A DNA stretch of 64,000 nt from Tardibacter sp963781025 (GTDB lineage Bacteria > Pseudomonadota > Alphaproteobacteria > Sphingomonadales > Sphingomonadaceae). Made by a program: the position numbers and the translations under genes. The stretch is from assembly GCA_963781025.1 (NCBI GenBank), contig CAWADU010000003.1, positions 372,001 to 436,000 on the forward strand. Direction: 5' to 3'. The notes below the pieces were generated by a model, which saw only the letters and a list, made by a program, of their open reading frames with translations, did no database searches and was not told the DNA's origin. Every line of letters begins with the position of its first letter. Within the stretch, counting starts at the first letter, position 1. Positions 25,981-35,303 of the stretch are shown here, one piece after another.

Positions 25981-26022
25981 AGCGTGCTTTGCCTGTAATT
26001 TGCAGGGCTGGGAGTTTTATTG

Positions 26023-27957
26023 ATGTCCACGATGACTGGCCGTCCCGTTACCCCTTTATTGGATGGAGTGGAGGAGCCTGGGGATTTGCGTCGTCTGGAT
26101 GTGTCGGCGCTGGGGGCGTTGGCGGCGGAGTTGCGTGCTGAGCTGATTGACGCGGTGAGCGTGACGGGGGGTCATCTTGGGGCGGGTCTGGGTGTGGTCG
26201 AGCTGACGGTGGCGCTGCACTATGTGTTCGACACGCCGCGGGACAAGCTGATCTGGGACGTGGGGCACCAGGCGTATCCGCACAAGATATTGACGGGCCG
26301 TCGGGCGCGGATGCGGAGTTTGCGGCAGGGCGGGGGGTTGAGCGGTTTCACCCGGCGTTCGGAGAGCGCGTACGATCCGTTTGGGGCGGCGCATTCGTCG
26401 ACGTCGATCTCGGCGGCGCTGGGGTTTGCGGTGGCGAACCGTCTGGCGGGTCGCGCGGGCAAGGCGATTGCGGTGATCGGCGACGGGGCGCTGTCGGCGG
26501 GGATGGCGTACGAGGCGATGAACAACGCGCAGGCGGCGGGCAACCGGCTGGTGGTGATCTTGAACGACAACGACATGTCGATAGCGCCGCCGGTGGGTGC
26601 GGTGTCGGCGTATCTGGCGCGGCTGATTTCGTCGGGGACGTTCATGTCGGCGCGCGAGGTGCTGCGCAAGCTGGCGCGGCGGATGCCGCGGCCGCTGCAT
26701 ATTGCGGCGCGCAAGGCCGACGAGTTCGCGCGCGGGCTGGCGACGGGGGGGACGCTGTTCGAGGAGCTGGGGTTTTATTATGTCGGTCCGGTGGACGGGC
26801 ACAATCTCGACCATCTGCTGCCGGTTTTGGAGAATGTGCGCGACGCGGCCGAGGGGCCGATTTTGGTGCATGTGGTGACGCAGAAGGGCAAGGGCTATGC
26901 GCCGGCGGAAGCCGCGGCGGACAAATACCATGGGGTGGTGAAGTTCGACGTGGTGACGGGGACGCAGGCGAAGGGGCCGCCGGGTCCGCCGAGCTATACG
27001 AAGGTGTTTGCCGAGGCGCTGGTGAGCGAGGCGGCGGCCGATGCGCGGATTGTGGCGATCACCGCGGCGATGCCGTCGGGGACCGGGCTCGACCTGTTCG
27101 AGAAGGCGTTTCCCGAGCGGATGTTTGACGTTGGGATCGCCGAGCAGCACGCGGTGACGTTTGCAGCGGGGCTTGCGGCGCAGGGGATGAAGCCGTTCTG
27201 CGCGATTTATTCGACCTTTTTGCAGCGCGCGTACGACCAGGTGGTGCACGATGTGGCGATCCAGAACCTGCCGGTGCGGTTTGCGATCGACCGGGCGGGG
27301 CTGGTCGGCGCGGACGGGGCGACGCACGCGGGCAGCTTTGACGTGGCGTATCTGGCGACGCTGCCGAACCTGGTGGTGATGGCGGCGGCCGACGAGGCCG
27401 AGCTGGTGCATATGGTGCACACGATGGCGTGCCACGACAGCGGGCCGATCGCGGTGCGCTATCCGCGGGGCAACGGCACCGGGGTGGCGCTGCCGGCGGT
27501 GGCGGAACGGCTGGCGATCGGGCGGGGGCGGGTGGTGCGCGAGGGCAAGAAGATCGCGCTTTTGTCGCTGGGGACGCGGCTCGCGGAAGCGGAGCTGGCG
27601 GCGGACCGGCTCGATGCGATGGGTCTGTCGACGAGCGTTGCCGACATGCGCTTTGCCAAGCCGCTCGACACGGCGCTGATCCGCCGCCTGGCGGCGAGCC
27701 ACGAGCTTTTGATCACGATCGAGGAAGGAGCGGTGGGCGGCTTTGGCGCGCATGTGCTGACGCTGGCGAGCGACGAGGGGCTGACCGATGGCGGGCTCAA
27801 GATCCGCACGCTGAGGCTGCCCGACGTGTTCCAGGACCACGACAAGCCCGAGGCGCAATACGCCGCGGCCCGGCTCGACGCCCGCGCGATCGTCGACGCC
27901 GCCCTCGCCGCGCTGCGCCACAACAGCCCCGCCATCCAAAACACCGCCTCCGCTTGA
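26023..27957 (+). CDS. dxs: 1-deoxy-D-xylulose-5-phosphate synthase
   Basis: First enzyme of the MEP isoprenoid pathway, making DXP from pyruvate and glyceraldehyde 3-phosphate with ThDP, 644 residues. Motifs include VTGGHLGAGLGVVELTVALH, DVGHQAYPHKILTGR, the ThDP site GDGALSAGMAYEAMNNA with ILNDNDMSI, and FDVGIAEQHAVTFAAGLAAQ. ATG 26023 follows GGGAG by 8 bases. Codon use differs from neighbouring genes: Gly is mainly GGG/GGT and Val mainly GTG, against GGC and GTC nearby. The 3' end looks ordinary again. It is followed after 13 bases by tlyA, a common arrangement. Confidence 0.96.
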   Translation: MSTMTGRPVTPLLDGVEEPGDLRRLDVSALGALAAELRAELIDAVSVTGGHLGAGLGVVELTVALHYVFDTPRDKLIWDVGHQAYPHKILTGRRARMRSLRQGGGLSGFTRRSESAYDPFGAAHSSTSISAALGFAVANRLAGRAGKAIAVIGDGALSAGMAYEAMNNAQAAGNRLVVILNDNDMSIAPPVGAVSAYLARLISSGTFMSAREVLRKLARRMPRPLHIAARKADEFARGLATGGTLFEELGFYYVGPVDGHNLDHLLPVLENVRDAAEGPILVHVVTQKGKGYAPAEAAADKYHGVVKFDVVTGTQAKGPPGPPSYTKVFAEALVSEAAADARIVAITAAMPSGTGLDLFEKAFPERMFDVGIAEQHAVTFAAGLAAQGMKPFCAIYSTFLQRAYDQVVHDVAIQNLPVRFAIDRAGLVGADGATHAGSFDVAYLATLPNLVVMAAADEAELVHMVHTMACHDSGPIAVRYPRGNGTGVALPAVAERLAIGRGRVVREGKKIALLSLGTRLAEAELAADRLDAMGLSTSVADMRFAKPLDTALIRRLAASHELLITIEEGAVGGFGAHVLTLASDEGLTDGGLKIRTLRLPDVFQDHDKPEAQYAAARLDARAIVDAALAALRHNSPAIQNTASA

Positions 27958-27970
27958 GAAAAGGCTGATC

Positions 27971-28711
27971 GTGGCGAAACAGCGTGCGGACCAGATGCTC
28001 GTCGACCGCGGCCTTGCCGAAAGCCGTACCCGTGCGCAGGCGCTTATCCTGGCGGGACTGGTCTATGCGGGAGACCGGCGCGTGGACAAGGCGGGCCAAA
28101 CTCTTGCCGAGGACGCCGAACTCGTCGTCAAGGGCAGGGATCACCCATGGGTCAGCCGGGGCGGGGTCAAGCTCGACGCGGGGCTGACGCATTTCGGTTG
28201 GGACGTTACGGGATGTGTCGCGCTGGATGTCGGCGCGTCGACTGGCGGATTTACCGATGTGTTGCTGACGCGTGGCGTGGCGCGCGTTTATGCGGTCGAC
28301 GTCGGGCACGGCCAGCTTGCATGGAAGCTCAGAAGCGATCCTCGCGTCGTCGTTCTCGAACGGACGAATGCGCGCCAGCTCGACGCGGCGATGATCCCGG
28401 AGCAGGTGGACCTAGCCGTCTGCGACGCGAGCTTCATTTCGCTGTCGAAGGTATTGGAAACGCCACTAAACTTCGTGAAACCGGGCGGGCGGCTGATGGC
28501 ATTGATCAAGCCGCAGTTCGAGGCGGGGCCCGGAGAGGTGGGCAAGGGTGGCGTCGTTCGCGATGCCGCCGTTCATCAGCGCGTTTGCACAGAAGCCCGC
28601 GACTGGCTTGAAAAGACACAGGAATGGACCGTCCACGGCATAGTCGAAAGCCCGATCAAGGGCCCGGAAGGCAACGTCGAATTTCTGGTAGCGGCCACGA
28701 AGATCTTGTAA
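27971..28711 (+). CDS. tlyA: TlyA-family rRNA 2'-O-methyltransferase (hemolysin A homolog)
   Basis: 246 residues. An N-terminal S4 RNA-binding domain (RADQMLVDRGLAESRTRAQA) is followed by a Rossmann methyltransferase with the SAM site VALDVGASTGGFTDVLLTRG, the acidic VYAVDVGHGQLAWKL and the catalytic LMALIKPQFEAGPGEVGKGG. TlyA methylates cytidine ribose in 16S and 23S rRNA and affects capreomycin sensitivity in mycobacteria. The start is GTG 27971 with AAAGG just upstream. Adjacent to dxs, probably one transcript. Confidence 0.92.
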   Translation: MAKQRADQMLVDRGLAESRTRAQALILAGLVYAGDRRVDKAGQTLAEDAELVVKGRDHPWVSRGGVKLDAGLTHFGWDVTGCVALDVGASTGGFTDVLLTRGVARVYAVDVGHGQLAWKLRSDPRVVVLERTNARQLDAAMIPEQVDLAVCDASFISLSKVLETPLNFVKPGGRLMALIKPQFEAGPGEVGKGGVVRDAAVHQRVCTEARDWLEKTQEWTVHGIVESPIKGPEGNVEFLVAATKIL

Positions 28712-28745
28712 AAATGCCGCTGGCTGGCTAGCGCATCCCGTCATC

Positions 28746-29798
28746 ATGCGTTGTCCCCTACCATTGGCTGTCTTATCCTTCCTGCTGCTTGCGGCCTGCG
28801 GCAGCAATGGAAACGCGCAAAAGGAACGGCCCGCCCCCGTCGTTCAGGCCGTGACCGTGGAATCCTATCAATTCGTGGATCGGATCAGCGCGGTCGGCAC
28901 GGCCTATGCGCGCGAACAGGTGACGCTGGCCGCGCCCGTCACCGAACGGATCACGCGTCTCAATTTTTCGGATGGCGACCGAGTGCGGGCGGGGCAGGTC
29001 ATTGCCGTGCTGGCACAGAGCCAGGAGGCCGCGACACTGGCCGACGCCACGGCGCGCCGGCGCGAGGCAAACCAGCAACTCACGCGACTGAAGGAACTGA
29101 GGGCCAGGGGATTTGCGACCAGGGCCAGCCTCGACGCGCAGATCGCGGCGGCGGATTCGGCGCGCGCGCAGGCTCAGGAGGCGCAGGCAACCATCGCCGA
29201 CCGGGTCGTTCGCGCGCCATTTGCCGGCTATGTCACTCTGCGTAACATATCTCCCGGTGCGGTCGTGGCGGCGGGCACGGAAATCGTCACCATCGCGGAT
29301 CTGTCGGCGATAAAGCTTGATTTCACCATTCCTGAAACCATGCTTTCCGCTGTTGTGGAGGGCCAGCCGATTTCTGCCGAGGCCGCCGCTTTTCCAGGCG
29401 CCCCAATCCAGGGTACGATTTCTTCAATCAACCCGATCGTCGACCCGCAGACCCGCTCGATCATTATCCGCGCCCGTCTGCCCAACGCAGACAGGAAGCT
29501 GCGTCCCGGCATGCTGATGACCGTTAGCGTCGAAATGCCGCCACGCGACCGCCTCGCGGTTCCGGAGCTGGCGGTCGTGAGCGAAGGTGACGCCCGGTTT
29601 GTCTTCGTCATCGATGCGGACGGCAAGGTAAAGCGCACCGCGATAAGGACCGGCAGCCGGCAAAATGGCGTGGTCGAGGTGATCGACGGCCTGAAAGCCG
29701 GGCAGAAAGTGGTCGGCGACGGGGTGGTCAAGGTCGCCGATGGCATGACCGTCCGCTTTGCAGGCCAGGGCGGGGCCGTCGGCAAGACAGCGAGATAG
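28746..29798 (+). CDS. RND efflux periplasmic adaptor lipoprotein (MFP)
   Basis: 350 residues. The N-terminus MRCPLPLAVLSFLLLAACGS is a lipoprotein signal with lipobox LAAC. Typical membrane-fusion features follow: VGTAYAREQVTLAAPVTERI and LNFSDGDRVRAGQVIAVLAQ (lipoyl half), a short alpha-hairpin (about 85-140), VRAPFAGYVTLRNISPGAVV (second lipoyl half) and the beta-barrel with SINPIVDPQTRSIIIRARLP. It is followed after 3 bases by the RND permease. No outer-membrane factor gene is nearby, so a shared TolC-like channel is inferred. Confidence 0.92.
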   Translation: MRCPLPLAVLSFLLLAACGSNGNAQKERPAPVVQAVTVESYQFVDRISAVGTAYAREQVTLAAPVTERITRLNFSDGDRVRAGQVIAVLAQSQEAATLADATARRREANQQLTRLKELRARGFATRASLDAQIAAADSARAQAQEAQATIADRVVRAPFAGYVTLRNISPGAVVAAGTEIVTIADLSAIKLDFTIPETMLSAVVEGQPISAEAAAFPGAPIQGTISSINPIVDPQTRSIIIRARLPNADRKLRPGMLMTVSVEMPPRDRLAVPELAVVSEGDARFVFVIDADGKVKRTAIRTGSRQNGVVEVIDGLKAGQKVVGDGVVKVADGMTVRFAGQGGAVGKTAR

Positions 29799-29801
29799 CG
29801 G

Positions 29802-32800
29802 GTGTTTATTTCCGACATTTCCGTCAAGCGCCCGGTTTTCGCCGCGGTGATGGCGATGCTGCTGCTGCTTGCCGGCACCGTGGCTTTCCTGCAGCTTTCG
29901 ATCCGCGAATATCCCGATACCGATCCGCCGATCGTGTCGGTGGAGACGATCTATCGCGGCGCGGCTGCCAATGTCGTTGAAAGCCGCATCACCGAGGTGT
30001 TGGAAGACCGGCTTTCGGGCATCGAGGGGATTGGGACCATTACCTCTCAATCACGGGACGGCGAATCCGAAATCTCCGTTGAATTCACGCCCGGCAGGTC
30101 CATTGACGAAGCGGCGAATGACGTGCGGGACCGTGTCGGCGGCGCGCTTGACGATCTGCCGGACGATGCCGACCCGCCCGAGGTGCGCAAGGTCGATGCC
30201 GACGCGCAGCCGATCATCTGGTTTACGGTGGCGGCCCCCGGTTGGGCACCCGAAGCCCTTTCCGATTATGTCGACCGTTCGATCGTCGATCGCTTCTCCG
30301 CGCTGAACGGGGTAGCCCAGGTCATTATCGGCGGCGAAGCGCGTCCGTCGATGCGGATATGGCTGAACGCGCCGAAACTGGCGGCTTTCAGCCTGACGCC
30401 CGGCGATATTGAAAGCGCGCTCACGACCCAGAATGTGGAACTTCCGGCGGGCCGGATCGAAGCCGCGAGCCAGAATGTGACGGTGCGCGTCAACCGGCCC
30501 TACACCACGCCCGAACAATTCAAGCAATTGGTCGTCGGTCGGGGAGCCGACGGCTACCTCGTGCGGCTGGGTGATGTCGCGCGGGTGGAGCGGGGGCCGG
30601 AAAATCCGTACAGCTCCTTCCGTACGAACGGCAAATCGGCCATTGGCATCGGCGTTGTCCGTCAATCCGGCGCCAATACGCTCGCGGTGGCGCAGTCCGC
30701 GAAAAAAGCCGCGACCGCATTGGCGTCGAAGCTGCCACCGGGCATGAGCATCGCGGTTGCGTATGACAGCTCGCTGTTCATCGAGCGGGCAATCGCCAAG
30801 GTATATGAGACGCTGGGCGAGGCGGCGTTCCTTGTCGTCGCAGTCATCTTCCTGTTCCTCGGCTCCTGGCGCGCAACCCTGATCCCGGCGGTTACCGTCC
30901 CGATCTGCCTGATGGCGACCTTCGCCGTCCTGTGGGCTTTTGGTTTTTCGATCAACCTGCTGACACTGCTGGCGCTGGTCCTCGCGATCGGCCTCGTCGT
31001 CGACGATGCAATCGTCGTGCTTGAAAATGTCTATCATCGGATCGAGGAGGGAGAGCCGCCGCTGATGGCAGCTTTCAACGGGACCCGGCAGGTCGGTTTC
31101 GCTGTCCTTGCAACCACTGCGGTCGTCTGCGCGGTGTTCGTACCGGTCATGCTTCTGGCGGGCACGACCGGCCTGCTGTTTCGCGAACTGGCCGCCGCGA
31201 TGATCGGCGCGGTCGCGTTTTCGGGTTTTCTCGCGCTGTCGCTGACGCCGATGCTCTGTTCCAAATTGCTGAAGAAGGAACAGCGGAAAGGGACGTCGGC
31301 GTGGCTTGAAAAGCGGTTCGAACGCATGGAAAATGGGTATGAGACGCTACTCGACCGCGTATTGACGAAGCCGTTTGCCGCACTCGTGGGAGTAGGCATT
31401 TTCCTGTTGGTGGCGGCCGGCCTGTTCATGACGCTGCGGTCGGAACTGGCGCCCCCCGAGGATACGGGGCTAGCCGTGGTCAGCCTCGGTGCACCGGAAG
31501 GCACCGGGTTCAGACAGATGGACCAGTATGTTCGCCAGGCGGAAAAGATATTTCTGCCAATGATCGGCAAGGGCGCCGTCAACAGCGTGCTGGGCAGAGC
31601 GCCGGGAACATTCTCCGCTTCGGAGGACTTCAACGACGGACGCCTCATCATCTTCCTGAAGCCCTGGGAGGACCGGAAAGAAACGACGCAGGACGTCATC
31701 AACACCGCCAATGGCGCGCTGGCGGAGATTCCTGGCGTGCGCGGCAATGCCAGCCAGCCGTCGTCGCTTGGCCGCGGCCGGGGGCAGGCGATCAATTTCG
31801 TCATCGCCGGCGCGACCTATGAGGATCTGGCTAAGGCGCGCGACCGGATACTTGCGGCTGCGGCTTCCAACCCCGGCATTATTGATCTCGATCCCGACTA
31901 CAAGGCGACCAAGCCGCAATTGCTGATCAACGTCGATACGGCGCGTGCAGGCGACCTGGGCGTTTCGTCCGATGCCATCAGCCAGGCGCTCCAGACGATG
32001 ATGGGTTCGAGGCGCGTGACGACCTATGTCGACCGGGGCGAGGAATATCGCGTCATCGTCCAGGCAGACGCCGCAGGCCGTGCGAACGAGCGGGATTTGT
32101 CGAACGTCTATGTCCGATCCCGCACGGGCACGCTGGTCCCGCTGTCCAATCTTGTGACATTCCAGGATTCGGCCGACGCGCGGCAACTTGGCCGGTACAA
32201 CAAGATGCGGGCGATCACATTCACCGGATCGCTGAAGCCCGGCTACACGCTGGGACAGGCTCTGACCTTCCTCGAGACCGAAGCGGCGAAACTCCCTGCG
32301 GTCACGGCGGTCGGATATCGCGGCGAAAGCCAGTCGTACAAGGAAACCGGCAGCTCGATGGGCATTGTCTTCGCGCTGACGATATTGCTCATCTATCTGC
32401 TGCTGGCGGCACAGTTCGAAAGCTTCGTCCACCCCGGCGTGATCATCACCACCGTGCCGCTCGCCGTGGCGGGCGGCGTCATCGGCCTTGCGGTAATGGG
32501 GCAGACGCTCAACCTGTACAGCCAGGTCGGCATCGTGATGCTGGTGGGTCTTGCCGCCAAGAACGGCATTCTGATCGTGGAGTTCGCGAACCAGCTTCGC
32601 GATGCGGGACATGGTATCCGGGAGGCGACCCGAATGGCCGCCGTCCGGCGGTTGCGCCCGATCTTGATGACATCCATCGCAACCGTCGCGGGGGCTGTGC
32701 CGCTGATGTTGGCCAGCGGCGCGGGGGCAGCGGCGCGGCGGTCGATCGGGGTCGTCGTGGTGTGGGGCGTCAGTATGGCCACTCTGATAACCCTTTTGCT

Positions 32801-32894
32801 CATACCGATTCTCTACTTGCGGTTCGCGCGCAATACGGGTTCACCTTTGACGGTCGCTCGAAAGCTCGAAGCGGAGATTGGCCAACAGCCGTGA
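29802..32894 (+). CDS. RND family multidrug efflux permease (AcrB-like)
   Basis: 1030 residues of the hydrophobe/amphiphile RND family. Start is GTG 29802. It has two repeats of a large periplasmic loop and six membrane helices. The proton-relay Asp-Asp pair is in LALVLAIGLVVDDAIVVLEN, the GSWRATLIPAVTVP segment and the second-repeat equivalent VGIVMLVGLAAKNGILIVEF are typical. Sequence resembles MexF/MexW-type pumps more than metal RND pumps, since there is no CusA-type Met cluster evident. Substrates unknown. Partner of the adaptor just upstream. Confidence 0.94.
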   Translation: MFISDISVKRPVFAAVMAMLLLLAGTVAFLQLSIREYPDTDPPIVSVETIYRGAAANVVESRITEVLEDRLSGIEGIGTITSQSRDGESEISVEFTPGRSIDEAANDVRDRVGGALDDLPDDADPPEVRKVDADAQPIIWFTVAAPGWAPEALSDYVDRSIVDRFSALNGVAQVIIGGEARPSMRIWLNAPKLAAFSLTPGDIESALTTQNVELPAGRIEAASQNVTVRVNRPYTTPEQFKQLVVGRGADGYLVRLGDVARVERGPENPYSSFRTNGKSAIGIGVVRQSGANTLAVAQSAKKAATALASKLPPGMSIAVAYDSSLFIERAIAKVYETLGEAAFLVVAVIFLFLGSWRATLIPAVTVPICLMATFAVLWAFGFSINLLTLLALVLAIGLVVDDAIVVLENVYHRIEEGEPPLMAAFNGTRQVGFAVLATTAVVCAVFVPVMLLAGTTGLLFRELAAAMIGAVAFSGFLALSLTPMLCSKLLKKEQRKGTSAWLEKRFERMENGYETLLDRVLTKPFAALVGVGIFLLVAAGLFMTLRSELAPPEDTGLAVVSLGAPEGTGFRQMDQYVRQAEKIFLPMIGKGAVNSVLGRAPGTFSASEDFNDGRLIIFLKPWEDRKETTQDVINTANGALAEIPGVRGNASQPSSLGRGRGQAINFVIAGATYEDLAKARDRILAAAASNPGIIDLDPDYKATKPQLLINVDTARAGDLGVSSDAISQALQTMMGSRRVTTYVDRGEEYRVIVQADAAGRANERDLSNVYVRSRTGTLVPLSNLVTFQDSADARQLGRYNKMRAITFTGSLKPGYTLGQALTFLETEAAKLPAVTAVGYRGESQSYKETGSSMGIVFALTILLIYLLLAAQFESFVHPGVIITTVPLAVAGGVIGLAVMGQTLNLYSQVGIVMLVGLAAKNGILIVEFANQLRDAGHGIREATRMAAVRRLRPILMTSIATVAGAVPLMLASGAGAAARRSIGVVVVWGVSMATLITLLLIPILYLRFARNTGSPLTVARKLEAEIGQQP

Positions 32895-32909
32895 ACAGAG
32901 GAAGTTGAA

Positions 32910-33455
32910 ATGTCCGGACTCGCGTCTCCGGCTCAGCTCAGGACGTCTTTCCTGCGCTGGGCGATCGTGACCATACCACTGCTGGTGCTGCTGGGGTCGC
33001 TGTCGGGGACGATCGCCGGTTCGTCTGCTGAAAATATCTGGTACAGCGCGCTGCAAAAGCCCGAGCTGACGCCGCCGGGATGGGTTTTCGCGGTGGTCTG
33101 GACGGGGCTGTACGTTCTCATGGGGCTGGCGCTTGCGATTATCCTCAATGCGCGCGGCGCCTATGGCCGTCCTGGTGCGCTGACCCTGTTCGCCATCCAG
33201 CTGGTTCTCAATCTTGCATGGTCGCCGCTGTTTTTCGGCGCGCACCACATCAAGGCGGCATTGGGGCTGCTCGTCGCTATCCTGGTTTTTGCCCTGCTCA
33301 CGACATTTGCCTTTGGGCGCATCCGCCGATACGCCGCATGGGCGATGCTGCCCTATCTCGCATGGCTCTGCTTTGCCGCCAGCCTGAATTGGCGCATTAT
33401 CGAGCTTAATCCCGATGGCGTCGGCGTGGGCGCGGTCGAATACCAGCTGAACTGA
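32910..33455 (+). CDS. tspO: TspO/MBR family protein (tryptophan-rich sensory protein)
   Basis: 181 residues with five membrane helices. Family motifs are WYSALQKPELTPPGWVFAVV, TGLYVLMGLALAIIL and VLNLAWSPLFFGAHHIKAAL. TspO binds porphyrins, and in Rhodobacter it controls tetrapyrrole-related gene expression; in others it is a stress-linked outer or inner membrane protein. The N-terminus is about 20 residues longer than in minimal TspO. Start ATG 32910 has GAGGAAG (32898-32904) upstream. Just after the RND pair, but a functional link is not evident. Confidence 0.93.
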   Translation: MSGLASPAQLRTSFLRWAIVTIPLLVLLGSLSGTIAGSSAENIWYSALQKPELTPPGWVFAVVWTGLYVLMGLALAIILNARGAYGRPGALTLFAIQLVLNLAWSPLFFGAHHIKAALGLLVAILVFALLTTFAFGRIRRYAAWAMLPYLAWLCFAASLNWRIIELNPDGVGVGAVEYQLN

Positions 33456-33482
33456 TCAGTGGCCTGTTCCAGGAGTATTGCC

Positions 33483-33755
33483 ATGCAATCACAAAATCGT
33501 TTCTTCGATGATTTCTCGAAGGTGGTGAACGGCGCGGTGGGGACACTGGCCGGCGTTGGCCGGGAAGCCGAAGCCGCCATGCGCGAGCGGCTGCGCGAAT
33601 TCATCGGCGGCATGGACTTCGTCAGCCGGGATGAGTTCGAAGCCGTAAAGGCGATGGCGGTCGCCGCTCGCGAGGATGCGGACGCGTTGAAGGCGCGGCT
33701 TGATGCGCTTGAGGTGAAGGCGGCGAAAAAGCCGAAAACCGACATAGCCGGGTAG
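33483..33755 (+). CDS. ubiK: UbiK family ubiquinone biosynthesis accessory factor
   Basis: About 90 residues, an all-helical coiled-coil-forming membrane fusogenic protein of the BMFP/YqiC (UbiK) family. The N-terminus MQSQNRFFDDFSKVVNGAVG and the C-terminal FVSRDEFEAVKAMAVAARED, ALKARLDALEV are the two halves of the family pattern. The frame opens at 33459, but ATG 33483 with CAGGAG about 10 bases upstream (33470-33475) is the likely start. UbiK acts with UbiJ as a scaffold for ubiquinone synthesis. A basic tail (KAAKKPKT) follows. Confidence 0.88.
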   Translation: MQSQNRFFDDFSKVVNGAVGTLAGVGREAEAAMRERLREFIGGMDFVSRDEFEAVKAMAVAAREDADALKARLDALEVKAAKKPKTDIAG

Positions 33756-33887
33756 TTTCCGGACAGTTAACCGTCGGCCGGGCAATTCATCCACAGCTTT
33801 TTAGGGGTGAATAGCGGCTTTTGCTTGCATCCCCCGCCGCGACGCAGCAGGCTTTTTTGGCAACCTTTGTTGCGCTAGGAGATTCGC

Positions 33888-34403
33888 TTGATCGGACTCG
33901 ATCAGGAAGAGGCGTCGGCCCTCTCCGCGCCGATAGACATGCTGGAGCATTACTTCGGGGCGCATGGCTGGGCGTTTGAACGCACCGGCGATGATGAAAT
34001 CGTCGCGACGGTCCAAGGGTCGTGGGCAAGCTATGAGCTGCGCGCGGTGTGGCGCGTGGAAGACCGGGTGCTGCAATTCCTTGCGCTGCCCGACATCCGT
34101 GTCGCCACCGACAAGCGTGTCGCCATTTACGAGACGATCGGCCTCATTAACGAGCAGTTGTGGCTCGGCCATTTCGAAATGTGGTCGTCGGACGGGCTGG
34201 TCCTGTTCCGCCATGCCACCGTGCTCGAAAACGAGGGCGAGGCCGAAGGCATGCTGACGCTCGATCACGCCCAGACGGTTGTCGAGGCGGCGATCGATTG
34301 TTGCGAGCGCTATTACCCGGTGTTCCAGTTCGTGCTTTGGGGCGACAAGGCCCCCGCGGAGGCACTGGCGGCGGCATTGGTCGAAACCGCCGGCGAAGCC
34401 TGA
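33888..34403 (+). CDS. YbjN domain-containing protein
   Basis: 171 residues. The YbjN fold resembles type III secretion chaperones. Matching segments are PIDMLEHYFGAHGWAFERTG, DEIVATVQGSWASYELRAVW and NEQLWLGHFEMWSSDGLVLF. Start is TTG 33888 with a strong AGGAG at 33877-33881 (spacing 6). Ends seven bases before proC, an arrangement I recall as conserved in sphingomonads. Molecular function is not known. Confidence 0.9.
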   Translation: MIGLDQEEASALSAPIDMLEHYFGAHGWAFERTGDDEIVATVQGSWASYELRAVWRVEDRVLQFLALPDIRVATDKRVAIYETIGLINEQLWLGHFEMWSSDGLVLFRHATVLENEGEAEGMLTLDHAQTVVEAAIDCCERYYPVFQFVLWGDKAPAEALAAALVETAGEA

Positions 34404-34410
34404 ACGCATC

Positions 34411-35238
34411 ATGGCAACGAATGTTCTGGATGGCGCCGGAAGCATCTGGCTGCTGGGCTGCGGCAATATGGGCGGCGCGATGCTGCGCGGCTGGCTGGCC
34501 CAGGGGATCGCTCCCGCGAAGCTGACGGTGATCGACCCGGCCGGGCCGGAATTGCCGCAGGGCGTGCGGCTGCTTGATGCGCTTCCGGCAGGGGAGGAAC
34601 AGCCCGATGTGCTGGTGCTGGCGGTGAAGCCGCAGCTCCTGCAAGAGGTTGCCGGCGCATTCGGGGCGAAATCGGGCGCGCCAAAGCTCCTGATCTCGGT
34701 GCTGGCCGGTGTTGAAAGCGATGTTCTGCGAGACGGGTTTTCCGCCGCCGCCACCGTCAGGGTGATGCCGAATCTTCCGGCGCAGATCGGGCAGGGGGTC
34801 AGCGTGCTCTACAGCGCCGACGCCGATGATACGCAGCGCCGCATGGCCGAAGCGCTGATGGCGGTGCTCGGCACCATCGCCTGGATCACCGGTGAGGGGC
34901 AGTTCCACGCCGTCACGGCGCTGTCGGGCAGCGGACCCGGCTATGTATTTCGTTTCATCGATGCCCTTGCCGAAGCGGGCGCGGCGCTGGGACTTCCCGC
35001 CGATCTGGCTGCAAAGCTTGCGATCGAAACCGTCGCTGGATCAGCGAATCTCGCGAAAATGTCGGTCGAGACGCCTGCCGTGCTGGCCGACCGTGTTGCC
35101 AGCCCCGGCGGCACCACCCGCGAAGGGCTCAACCGGCTCGATAAGCCGGATGGCATCCGCAACCTGCTGCGCGAAACGCTGGACGCAGCAGCGAGGCGCA
35201 GCGCCGAAATGGCTGCGGCAGCGCGGGGGAAATCCTGA
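34411..35238 (+). CDS. proC: Pyrroline-5-carboxylate reductase
   Basis: Last step of proline synthesis, reducing P5C with NAD(P)H, 275 residues. The Rossmann motif is SIWLLGCGNMGGAMLRGWLA, and the conserved C-terminal dimerisation region has AVTALSGSGPGYVFRFIDAL and RVASPGGTTREGL. The open frame starts at 34279 inside ybjN, but ATG 34411 gives the standard N-terminus. Transcribed with the ybjN-like gene (gap of seven bases). Confidence 0.95.
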   Translation: MATNVLDGAGSIWLLGCGNMGGAMLRGWLAQGIAPAKLTVIDPAGPELPQGVRLLDALPAGEEQPDVLVLAVKPQLLQEVAGAFGAKSGAPKLLISVLAGVESDVLRDGFSAAATVRVMPNLPAQIGQGVSVLYSADADDTQRRMAEALMAVLGTIAWITGEGQFHAVTALSGSGPGYVFRFIDALAEAGAALGLPADLAAKLAIETVAGSANLAKMSVETPAVLADRVASPGGTTREGLNRLDKPDGIRNLLRETLDAAARRSAEMAAAARGKS

Positions 35239-35303
35239 CCGTCGTCGGTAAGGCCATGGTGTTCGCGTCGGCGAACGGGCCATAGCTTCCCAAAATCCTC
35301 CGC

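Noticed and set aside
26056..27939. 627-codon open frame antisense to dxs
   Set aside because: Arg/His/Pro-rich, without any domain pattern; it is the shadow of the GTG/GCG-heavy dxs codons.
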